Shown here in pieces: positions 1 through 6,011 of a stretch of 10,450 bases of DNA; position 1 is the first letter of the stretch, and each line of letters begins with the position of its first letter. The notes under the pieces are model-generated. The model saw only the letters and a list, made by a program, of their open reading frames with translations, did not search any database and was not told the DNA's origin. Origin of the DNA: CAZMCT01 sp964564785 (GTDB taxonomy: Bacteria > Planctomycetota > Phycisphaerae > UBA1845 > Fen-1342). Both the position numbers and the translations under genes were made by a program. The stretch is taken from contig CAZMCT010000128.1 in NCBI GenBank assembly GCA_964564785.1, forward strand, positions 1-10,450. The letters run 5' to 3'.

Positions 1-706
1 GGAATATGTAGATGACGCCGAAGGTGGTTTCCTGCTCGGCGCGGATGCGGCGGGCGCGGATCAGCTCGAGCAGCGCTAGAAATCGGCCGACGATCTGCAT
101 GCGATCGGGCTGGTTCTCAAACAGGTCGGCGAAGGTGATCGGGCTGGCCCGCTCGAGGATGGCGAGCACCTCGGATACGTGCCGCTCGATGGGCACATCG
201 TCATAGCGGACCTCGTGGAGGGCCGGGCCGCGGCCGACGGCCTGCATGACCTTGCCGAACGCGGTCAGCAGGTCCCAGACCTGCACCTCTTCGAGTTGCA
301 GGCCGCGGAGTTCGGGCGGCAGGTCGGCCGGGCGGCGGACGAAGCGTCGGGCGCGGTCGTCGGCGGCGGTGCCGAGGGCGCGGGCGGCGTCCTTGAAGCG
401 CTTGTATTCGAGGAGCTGGCGGACGAGGGGGGCGCGGGGGTCGTCGGCGGCGTCGGCGATCTCGGGCGGGGGCGTGGGCAGCAGCATGCGGCTCTTGAGC
501 TCGAGCAGGGCCGCGGCCAGGACGAGGAATTCGCCGGCCGCGTTGGGGTCGAGCTGCTCGAGGAGGTGGACGTGCGCGAGGTACTGCTCGGTGATTCGCG
601 CGACCGGGATATCGAGCAGGTCGACCTCGTCGCGGCGGATGAGGTAGAGCAGCAGGTCCAGGGGACCGGTGAAGACGTCGAGCTGTACGCGGTAGCCTTC
701 TTCCAT
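1..706 (-). CDS. scpA: Segregation and condensation protein A (ScpA), 3' end cut by window edge
   Basis: ScpA is the kleisin subunit that, with ScpB, bridges SMC dimers in the bacterial condensin complex and helps compact and segregate the chromosome. I translated it from the ATG at 704-706; 235 complete codons are visible and the frame is open to the window edge. The N-terminus carries the family hallmark FTGPLDLLLYLI (residues 12-23), followed by the DLLDIPVARITEQYL helix region, the LELKSRMLLP segment, and a C-terminal winged-helix stretch with LALLELIRARRIRAEQE, which in the family contacts the SMC head. Usual ScpA length is about 240-280 residues, so only the last part is missing. No clear Shine-Dalgarno precedes the ATG: the upstream 14 bases are almost all repeat sequence. 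It lies in the same direction as trpS, which suggests an original trpS-scpA operon now split by the GxxExxY cassette. Function is confident; expression after the insertion is unknown. Confidence 0.93.
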   Translation of the reverse strand, partial: MEEGYRVQLDVFTGPLDLLLYLIRRDEVDLLDIPVARITEQYLAHVHLLEQLDPNAAGEFLVLAAALLELKSRMLLPTPPPEIADAADDPRAPLVRQLLEYKRFKDAARALGTAADDRARRFVRRPADLPPELRGLQLEEVQVWDLLTAFGKVMQAVGRGPALHEVRYDDVPIERHVSEVLAILERASPITFADLFENQPDRMQIVGRFLALLELIRARRIRAEQETTFGVIYIF

Positions 707-710
707 CCGA

Positions 711-750
711 TTACCGCAAAGACGCGGAGAGCGCGGAGGGCCGCAGAGAC
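711..750 (-). repeat. Left inverted-repeat arm of the GxxExxY cassette
   Basis: Read on the minus strand, this 40-bp block matches 1177-1216 read on the plus strand at 33 of 40 positions, so the two are inverted copies flanking one gene. Each is built of loose 8-9 bp units around the core CTCTGCG/CTTTGCGG. The inner end includes the first base of the trinucleotide forming the GxxExxY stop codon (TAG at 752-750); the outer end lies 4 bp from the scpA ATG. Confidence 0.85.
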
Positions 751-1154
751 TAACTGGCGACTATGCGGCGGACGCCGTCCACCAGGCGCGGAACGTTGAA
801 GTTAATCAGCAGGCCCAGCGTGTACCCTGTAGTTCGCAGGTACGAAAGCACCTGGGCCACGTGCACGTCGGCGATTTCCTCCACTGCTTTCAGCTCGACC
901 ACGAGCTGATCACCGACGAGCAGATCCAACCGACCCTGGTCGACCGGATGACCCTTGTACTGCAAATCAACGTGCGGCTGGCGCACAAACTGCGCCTGTC
1001 GCTCGGCCCGTTCGATGCGCAGGGCTTCCTCATACACGGACTCAAGCAGGCCCGGTCCGGGCACACGATGGACCTCGATTGCCGCTCCGATCACCGCGCG
1101 TGAAAGCCGGTTCGGCTCCGGCCCCGGCTCCACCCGTGCGGTTGTCATGCCCAT
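750..1154 (-). CDS. GxxExxY family protein (PD-(D/E)XK nuclease-like)
   Basis: A 134-residue protein of the GxxExxY family, a group of small proteins with a PD-(D/E)XK nuclease-like fold whose biological role is not established to my knowledge. The naming motif is at G35-E38-Y41 (GLLESVY). The expected nuclease core is visible as D77 (GRLDLLV), E87-x-K89 (VVELKAV) and Q101xxxY105, so the catalytic residues appear intact. The C-terminal LLINFNVPRLVDGVRRIV is also typical, so the gene is full length. The ATG at 1154 is used; an in-frame ATG at 1148 is the alternative and neither has a clear ribosome binding site. By eye its codon use is less GC-extreme than trpS or scpA, fitting acquisition. 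It sits alone between inverted repeats. Confidence 0.88.
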   Translation of the reverse strand: MGMTTARVEPGPEPNRLSRAVIGAAIEVHRVPGPGLLESVYEEALRIERAERQAQFVRQPHVDLQYKGHPVDQGRLDLLVGDQLVVELKAVEEIADVHVAQVLSYLRTTGYTLGLLINFNVPRLVDGVRRIVAS

Positions 1155-1176
1155 TGCGCTGCCGTTTCATTCAGAG

Positions 1177-1216
1177 TTCTTTGCGGCCCTCTGCGCTCTC
1201 GGCGTTTCTGCGGTTA
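1177..1216 (+). repeat. Right inverted-repeat arm of the GxxExxY cassette
   Basis: Inverted partner of 711-750 (33 of 40 positions identical; mismatches scattered). It begins TTCTTTGCGG and ends TGCGGTTA, with the same internal units (CTTTGCGG, CCTCTGCG, CTCTCGGCG, TTTCTGCGG). On the minus strand its outer end contains the TAA that stops trpS (1216-1214). In RNA the two arms could pair around the gene. Confidence 0.85.
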
Positions 1217-2182
1217 ACGAGCGCAGACGATGCCGCACGCGTCGCGGACGTCGGCCATCACCTCCTGGGCCACGGCCCGCGCCCGCCGGCCGCCGTCACG
1301 GAGGATGTCCTCGACGTCGTCCGGCCGGGCGGCCCACTCGGCCCGGGCCGCACGGCGGCTGCCGAAGCGCTCTTCGTACAGCTCCGCCAGCCGCTTCTTC
1401 GCCTCGCCATAGCCCATCCCGCCGGCGCGGTAGCGCCGCTCCCACTCGGCCACCTCGTCCGGGGCCGCGAGCAGCTTCAGCAGCGCGAACACGTTGTCGG
1501 TCTCCGGGTTTTTCGGGGCTTCGATCGGCGTGCTGTCGGTCTTGATCGACATGATCCGCTTCTTCATCTCCTTCGGGTCGCCGAACAGGTCGATCGTGTT
1601 CCCGTAGCTCTTGCTCATCTTTTGGCCGTCGATGCCCGGCACCACCGCCGCCTCGTTGAGCCGCGGCTCCGGCCGCACGAACACCTCGCGGTAGGTCTGG
1701 TTGAAGTAGCCGGCCATGTCCTGCGTCATCTCGATGTGCTGCACCTGGTCGCGGCCGACCGGGACCAGATGGCTGCGGTAAATGAGGATGTCGGCCGCCA
1801 TGAGCAGGGGGTAGCTGAAGAGCCCCATGGTCACCGGCAGGCCCTTGGCGGTCTTGTCCTTGAACGAATGTGCCCGTTCGAGCAGTCCGCGACCGGTCAC
1901 GGTCGCGAGGATCCACGCCAGCTCGCATACCTCGGGCACGTCGCTCTGGCGGAAGAAACGCACCTTCTGAGGGTCGAGCCCCATCGCGAGGTAGTCGATC
2001 GCCACGTTGCGGGTGAGTTCGCGCATCCGGGCGGCGTCGTGGATCGTGGTCAGCGCGTGGTAGTTGGCGATGAAATAGAAGCACTCGTGCTCCTCCTGAA
2101 GCTCGATGTGCTGCTTCATGGCGCCGAAATAGTTGCCCAGGTGCAACGCTCCAGACGACTGGATGCCCGACAGGATCCGCAT
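1214..2182 (-). CDS. trpS: Tryptophanyl-tRNA synthetase
   Basis: TrpRS charges tRNA-Trp with tryptophan using ATP; it is a cytoplasmic class I aminoacyl-tRNA synthetase. From the ATG at 2182 the product is 322 residues, close to the usual 330 or so. The HIGH-type signature is HLGN at residues 14-17 in SSGALHLGNYFGA, and the class I signature KMSKS is at residues 188-192, followed by YGNTI. The segment GLFSYPLLMAADILIY and the GRDQVQHIE stretch are typical of TrpRS. The frame is open further upstream to 2479, but the family starts at MRILSGIQ, and a GGGAG lies 8 bases before that ATG. The C-terminus runs through VRDACGIVCAR, a few residues past the usual end, to a TAA that lies within the right inverted repeat. 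It is likely the first gene of a former trpS-scpA operon. Confidence 0.96.
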   Translation of the reverse strand: MRILSGIQSSGALHLGNYFGAMKQHIELQEEHECFYFIANYHALTTIHDAARMRELTRNVAIDYLAMGLDPQKVRFFRQSDVPEVCELAWILATVTGRGLLERAHSFKDKTAKGLPVTMGLFSYPLLMAADILIYRSHLVPVGRDQVQHIEMTQDMAGYFNQTYREVFVRPEPRLNEAAVVPGIDGQKMSKSYGNTIDLFGDPKEMKKRIMSIKTDSTPIEAPKNPETDNVFALLKLLAAPDEVAEWERRYRAGGMGYGEAKKRLAELYEERFGSRRAARAEWAARPDDVEDILRDGGRRARAVAQEVMADVRDACGIVCAR

Positions 2183-2239
2183 ACCGCGCACTCCCGGAGC
2201 CGGAAAGCCGCGCCGACGACCGCCCGGCCGAATCATCGC

Positions 2240-2268
2240 AGTAGACCACGCCGCCCACACCCCCACAA
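2240..2268 (-). promoter_or_regulatory. Candidate trpS promoter
   Basis: On the minus strand TTGTGG (2268-2263) and TCTACT (2245-2240) are separated by 17 bases, about 58 bases before the trpS ATG. Each box matches the sigma-70 consensus only partly and the second base of the -10 is not A, so this is a weak candidate. The rest of the 2183-2438 gap between the divergent trpS and btpA-like genes shows nothing else recognisable apart from the btpA-side promoter. Confidence 0.25.
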
Positions 2269-2402
2269 GCCCCGCCCGCGCTCCGTTCCGCTCCCGTTCC
2301 GGCCGGCGAACCGAATGAGGCGAGCGCGCCGACCGGGGCGCTGCCGATCCCGTTCTGCGGCGGGTCGGGCCGGGGACGGTGGCGCTCATGCCGGGCGGGT
2401 TG

Positions 2403-2432
2403 TTGGGAATGGGGAGCCGGGCGGGGTAGGCT
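2403..2432 (+). promoter_or_regulatory. Candidate promoter for the BtpA-family gene, possibly leaderless
   Basis: TTGGGA (2403-2408) and TAGGCT (2427-2432) are 18 bases apart. The -10 keeps the three most important positions (TA...T) and ends 6 bases before the ATG at 2439, so transcription would begin at or next to the start codon. No Shine-Dalgarno lies in those 6 bases. The match is modest. Confidence 0.35.
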
Positions 2433-2438
2433 ACGCGC

Positions 2439-3245
2439 ATGACCCGTTTGCTCCTTCCGACGTGGAAAGCAGTTCGCACGCCGCTGATCGGGATGTTGCA
2501 CGTGCCGGCGCTCCCGGGGGCTCCGCGGGCGCGCGAGTCGCTGCCCGCGATCCGCGAATACGTGCTGCACGACGCGGATGCGCTGGTCGCGGGCGGTGTG
2601 CACGGCCTGCTGCTGGAGAATTACGGCGATGCGCCGTTCTATCCGGGGCCGGTGCCGCCGGCGGTCGTGGCACAGATGACCGAACTGGCGGGCGATGTGC
2701 GCCGTTGCTTCGACCTGCCGCTGGGGATCAACGTGCTCCGTAATGACGGGCGGGCGGCGCTGGCCGTGGCGGCCGCGGTGGGGGCGGACTTCATCCGCGT
2801 GAACGTGCTATGCGGGGCGCGGCTGACCGACCAGGGGCTGATCCAAGGGGAGGCGCACGTCATCCTGCGTGAGCGGGCCGCGCTGAGGGCCGAGGGCGTC
2901 CGCATCCTGGCGGATGTGGGCGTGAAGCACTCGGCACCGCTGGGCCGGCCGCGACCGCTGGAGGAGGACGTCGTCGAGACGCTGGAGCGCGGCGGGGCCG
3001 ACGCGGTGATCATCTCGGGGCCGGCGACGGGCCAGGCGGCGGAGCTCGAGCAGGTTCGCCGCGCGCGGAGCGCGGCCGGCGAGGCCCCGGTTCTGGTGGG
3101 CAGCGGCGTGACACCGGACAACGTGGCAGCGTTTGTACCGTATGTCGACGGGTTGATCGTCGGCACCGCGTTGAAGGAAGATGGAGTGACGGCGAACCCG
3201 GTCGATCGGTCGCGTGTGCGGGCACTGATTCAGGCTCTGCGGTGA
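2439..3245 (+). CDS. BtpA/SgcQ family protein (TIM-barrel, uncharacterised enzyme-like)
   Basis: A 268-residue protein of the BtpA/SgcQ family. BtpA of cyanobacteria is needed for stable photosystem I, and SgcQ is encoded in an E. coli sugar-metabolism cluster; the chemistry of the family is not established, and in a presumed non-photosynthetic host the photosystem role would not apply. Family signatures are IGMLHVPALPG (residues 17-27), GLLLENYGDAPF (56-67), PLGINVLRND, the GADFIRVNVLCGA strand, and the late barrel segments ADVGVKHS, AVIISGPATG and VLVGSGVTPDNV, the last resembling a phosphate-binding loop. Length and both ends fit the family. The start is the first ATG in the frame near the conserved N-terminus. 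It is a single-gene unit divergent from trpS; a GC-rich inverted repeat follows it. Confidence 0.9.
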   Translation: MTRLLLPTWKAVRTPLIGMLHVPALPGAPRARESLPAIREYVLHDADALVAGGVHGLLLENYGDAPFYPGPVPPAVVAQMTELAGDVRRCFDLPLGINVLRNDGRAALAVAAAVGADFIRVNVLCGARLTDQGLIQGEAHVILRERAALRAEGVRILADVGVKHSAPLGRPRPLEEDVVETLERGGADAVIISGPATGQAAELEQVRRARSAAGEAPVLVGSGVTPDNVAAFVPYVDGLIVGTALKEDGVTANPVDRSRVRALIQALR

Positions 3246-3246
3246 A

Positions 3247-3311
3247 GCGCCGCCCTTGTCGGGCGACGGCCGTTCCCGAACAATTCCGCAGTGCGCGGCC
3301 GACGGCGGCGC
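3247..3311 (+). terminator. Possible hairpin terminator after the BtpA-family gene
   Basis: GCGCCGCC (3247-3254) is the exact reverse complement of GGCGGCGC (3304-3311), with an inner CGGCCG pair (3267-3272 and 3296-3301). Together they could fold into a long GC stem directly after the stop codon at 3243-3245 and before the next promoter. There is no T-run, so termination is only inferred from position. Confidence 0.25.
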
Positions 3312-3314
3312 GGT

Positions 3315-3342
3315 TTGACAGCGCCCCCCGTGGCGCTATAAT
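3315..3342 (+). promoter_or_regulatory. Consensus sigma-70-type promoter of the HEAT-protein unit
   Basis: TTGACA (3315-3320) and TATAAT (3337-3342) both match the sigma-70 consensus at all six positions, with a 16-base spacer. In sequence this GC-rich such a match is unlikely by chance. Transcription should begin near 3349, giving a leader of about 80 bases before the ATG at 3429. Confidence 0.85.
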
Positions 3343-3355
3343 CGCCGCCTGCTTC

Positions 3356-3414
3356 CGGCCGTTTCAGACGGCCGATGGGCAACCCCGCGCCGCCCCGACC
3401 GCTTGCCGGTCGGG
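3356..3414 (+). promoter_or_regulatory. Leader with two stem-loops upstream of the HEAT-protein gene
   Basis: Two compact perfect hairpins lie in the predicted 5' leader. The first pairs CGGCCGT (3356-3362) with ACGGCCG (3368-3374) around the 5-base loop TTCAG. The second pairs CCCGACCG (3394-3401) with CGGTCGGG (3407-3414) around CTTGC. The ribosome binding site GGAGGT (3419-3424) begins 5 bases after the second stem. They could stabilise the mRNA or affect ribosome access; I recognise no known riboswitch. Confidence 0.45.
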
Positions 3415-3428
3415 CGATGGAGGTCGCT

Positions 3429-6002
3429 ATGTTCCCGATCCCCGGGCGTCTACACGTTGGGGCCGTTCTCGGCGCGATACTGGTGCTGGCCGGCGCAGCC
3501 GGCGCGCAACCGCCGCCCGGACGTCAGGTCTCGGCGCGGCCGGAACCGAAGGCGGCGACGACGCAAAAGGCCCCGGCGGGCGGGGAGATGACGGGGCGGG
3601 CCCTCGCGGAGGCGATGCTGAGCGACGAGGAGGTGGGCACGGGGGACTTCATTACCGGTCCTGCGGCCCGGGCCTGGGAGCGGTGGCGGGCGGCGATGCA
3701 GGCCATCCTCGATCGCAACGCGGGGCAAAGCGAGGCGGCCTTCGCGGGTCTGCTCGAGCTGGACCCGTCGCCGTTGCGGGTGGCGCTGCTGGCCGATTAC
3801 ACGGTGCAACGGACGGCAATGGGCGGAGCCGTGCTGCTGTTCGAGCAGGACCTCGACGCGCGCTCGCTCGGACCGAGCGGGAGCGAAGTCGCCGAGCGGC
3901 TGCTGGCCGGGCGCGAGCAGTTGAACGAGGCCGGCGACGCGCTGTACTTCTCGCAGATCGGGCGGTTCGACGTGGCCGACGCGAATCTGCGGGCCCTGCT
4001 GGAGTCGCAACCGGACGCGGTGGCGCTACTGGAGTTCATGGACCAGGTGCCGCGGCGGCGCGAGATCCTCATCACGCTCGTGGCGAACCCGACGGTCGGC
4101 GAGGCGGTGCGTGAGGTGCTCAGGCTCCTGGATCGGGGCGAGCTGACGATCAAGGCGGATCCCACGCGAATCAAGGAGAACATCGAGCGTCTCGACGGTC
4201 CGCCGCGGGCGTTCGAGAATGCCCGGGCCGCCCTCCAGGACTCGGGCGAGTGGGGGATTCCGTTCCTGATCCAGACCCTGCGCAAGCCGTCGCGGGCGGA
4301 GCTGCTGCTGCCGATCGTGCGCACCTTGCCGACGATCGACCGTCCGGCGGTCAACCCGCTGGTGATGGCGCTGCGGGTGAACGACCAGGCGACGAAGCGC
4401 TACGTGATCGAGGCGCTCGGCGCGCTGGGCTACGCGCAAGCCGTCCCCTACCTCCTGAAGCTGCACGCCGATCCGCAGACCCCGGCCGAGGTGCGCCAAG
4501 CGGTTGACGAGGCGCTCGATGCGCTGCGGGCCCGCGGCGTGGCGGTGCCGCCGGGACTCAGCGTCGCACAGGCGTTCCTCAATCTGGCGGAGGACTACTA
4601 CGCCGACAAGCGCTCCCTCGCGGCCGATCCACGGTTGGACACCGCTAACGTCTGGTACTGGCGCGACGACTTCCTCCAGAACGTCGAGGTTCCCACCGTC
4701 ATCTTCAACGAGATCATGTGCATGCGGTGCTGCGAGGAAGCGCTGCTGGCCGCGCCCGATCTCAAGCCTGCTCTGGCCCTCTGGTTGGCAGCGAACTTCC
4801 GCCGCGAGGCCCAGCTCCTGCCCGGAGCCCGTGATGCGACCCGGCCGCCGGATTACCCGCCGGCGTCGTACTTTGCCCAGTCGGCCGGTGCCGAATACAA
4901 CCTCATGGTGCTGGCGCGGGCGGTGGACACGAACGACCCGGCCGTGGCGATGGGGGCGATCGCCGCGCTGCGCGCGACCGCGGGGCCGGCCAGCCTGGTG
5001 AGCGGTGAGGGGGGCCGCTTGCCGCTGGCCGAGGCGCTGTCGCTGCCGGATCGCATGGTCCGCATCCGGGCCGGGCTGACGCTAGGGTGGGCGCGGCCGC
5101 TGGCGCCGTTCGTGAACTATCAGAACCTGATGCCGGTGCTGAGCGAATCGCTGATGATGCACAGCGGGGCGCGCAGCGCGCTGGTGGTCGACCCGGACGC
5201 GGCCTCGGCGAACGTGGTGATGGGGCAGTTACGGGCGCAGGGGTTCGAGGTGCGCAGCGACGCGGCACTGTTCCCGGGGCTTCAGAAAGCCCGGGAGGAG
5301 CTGCCCGCACTCGATCTGCTGGTCGTCGCTTCCGACATCCGGGATCCGGGGCTGGCGGAGGGGCTGGTGGCCTTTCGGGGCGAGTTCCGCTTCGCGTCCG
5401 TTCCAACGATCGTCGTGCAGAAGTCGGGCGACACGGACCTCGTGCGCGACCTGGTGCGGGCGGATCACCGGCTGGTGTCGATCCCGATGAATCCCACCGA
5501 GAACGACGTGGCCAAAGCGGTCGCCCTGGTGTCGCGCGCCGTCGGCGCACAGGCGGTCACGCCCGAGATCGGGCGCGAGTTGGCCCTGGAGACCGCCGAG
5601 GTGCTGCGGCTGCTGGCCCTGACCAACAACCCGATCTTCCCCCTCGGCGACGCCGAGCCGGCGCTACTGTCCGCGTTCGGCAGCGACGACTTGGAGTTGC
5701 GGGTGGCCGTCGCCGAGGTGCTCGGCTACCTGGGCTCGACGGAGGCGCAGCGGGTGATCGCGGTCGCCGCTCTGGATCCTGACGAGCCCGAGGACCTGCG
5801 CGTCCGGATGTTCGCCGCGCTGGCCGAAGCGGCCAAGCGGCGCGGCAATCTGTTGCCGGCGGACGTGATCCAACAACTCGTCGCGCTGGTCGAGAAGGAC
5901 CCGAACATGGCGTTGCGCGAGGCCGGATCGCGGGCGCTCGGCGCGCTGAATGTTCCCGGTGCGCCGGCCAGTGAGATCATCCGAAATCAATACCGGGGAT
6001 AG
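3429..6002 (+). CDS. Exported HEAT-repeat protein with a degenerate receiver-like domain
   Basis: An 857-residue protein of unknown function. The start is the ATG at 3429, with GGAGGT 5 bases upstream, because it opens a good signal peptide: a hydrophobic stretch GAVLGAILVLAGAAGA with likely cleavage after AGA near residue 24. An in-frame ATG at 3375 would put 18 extra residues before it. Seen in order: a helical region (about 50-265), HEAT-like repeats (about 268-350), a conserved-looking NVWYWRDDF...NEIMCMRCC helical segment (about 407-463), more HEAT-like helices (501-558), a receiver-like domain (about 582-707), and C-terminal HEAT repeats (about 724-851). The receiver-like part has the acidic start VVDPD (D588, D590), but the usual phospho-Asp position is Ala634, with Asp at 636, and the usual Thr and Lys are not visible, so phosphotransfer is unlikely. 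It is probably a protein-binding scaffold outside the cytoplasm. It is the first gene of a two-gene unit. Confidence 0.85.
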   Translation: MFPIPGRLHVGAVLGAILVLAGAAGAQPPPGRQVSARPEPKAATTQKAPAGGEMTGRALAEAMLSDEEVGTGDFITGPAARAWERWRAAMQAILDRNAGQSEAAFAGLLELDPSPLRVALLADYTVQRTAMGGAVLLFEQDLDARSLGPSGSEVAERLLAGREQLNEAGDALYFSQIGRFDVADANLRALLESQPDAVALLEFMDQVPRRREILITLVANPTVGEAVREVLRLLDRGELTIKADPTRIKENIERLDGPPRAFENARAALQDSGEWGIPFLIQTLRKPSRAELLLPIVRTLPTIDRPAVNPLVMALRVNDQATKRYVIEALGALGYAQAVPYLLKLHADPQTPAEVRQAVDEALDALRARGVAVPPGLSVAQAFLNLAEDYYADKRSLAADPRLDTANVWYWRDDFLQNVEVPTVIFNEIMCMRCCEEALLAAPDLKPALALWLAANFRREAQLLPGARDATRPPDYPPASYFAQSAGAEYNLMVLARAVDTNDPAVAMGAIAALRATAGPASLVSGEGGRLPLAEALSLPDRMVRIRAGLTLGWARPLAPFVNYQNLMPVLSESLMMHSGARSALVVDPDAASANVVMGQLRAQGFEVRSDAALFPGLQKAREELPALDLLVVASDIRDPGLAEGLVAFRGEFRFASVPTIVVQKSGDTDLVRDLVRADHRLVSIPMNPTENDVAKAVALVSRAVGAQAVTPEIGRELALETAEVLRLLALTNNPIFPLGDAEPALLSAFGSDDLELRVAVAEVLGYLGSTEAQRVIAVAALDPDEPEDLRVRMFAALAEAAKRRGNLLPADVIQQLVALVEKDPNMALREAGSRALGALNVPGAPASEIIRNQYRG

Positions 6003-6011
6003 GAGCGGGTG

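Larger units (their letters stand above)
711..1217 (-). mobile_element. Putative GxxExxY cassette bounded by inverted repeats
   Basis: A block of about 507 bp holds one gene (GxxExxY family) and a 40-bp imperfect inverted repeat at each end. The outer tips are similar: TTACCGCA on the left and, as reverse complement, TTAACCGCA on the right. It lies between trpS and scpA, two minus-strand housekeeping genes, with the outer tips touching the trpS stop and nearly touching the scpA start. There is no transposase. A possible 3-bp CGA direct repeat lies outside each end (708-710 and 1218-1220), too short to count as proof of a target-site duplication. Calling it mobile is an inference from the compact boundaries and the context; it could instead be an old resident block. 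Confidence 0.5.

Noticed and set aside
179..799. A 206-codon plus-strand open frame at the left end
   Set aside because: It is antisense to scpA, whose minus frame is clearly homologous to ScpA from the ATG at 706 to the window edge.
708..1220. A CGA target-site duplication on both sides of the GxxExxY cassette
   Set aside because: Three bases in GC-rich DNA are easily chance, so it is not used as evidence of transposition.
2183..2479. Extension of TrpRS upstream to 2479
   Set aside because: The extra N-terminal residues do not resemble TrpRS, the conserved start lies at 2182 with a GGGAG upstream, and the extension would overlap the divergent BtpA-family gene.
1079..2743. A long 554-codon open frame on the plus strand
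   Set aside because: It lies antisense to trpS and runs into the BtpA-family gene in another frame; the translation is low-complexity Arg/Ala/Pro/His typical of GC-rich shadow frames.
3375..3428. Use of the ATG at 3375 as start of the HEAT-repeat protein
   Set aside because: It falls at the foot of the first leader hairpin, has no ribosome binding site, and would bury the signal peptide behind 18 residues; the ATG at 3429 has GGAGGT at good spacing.
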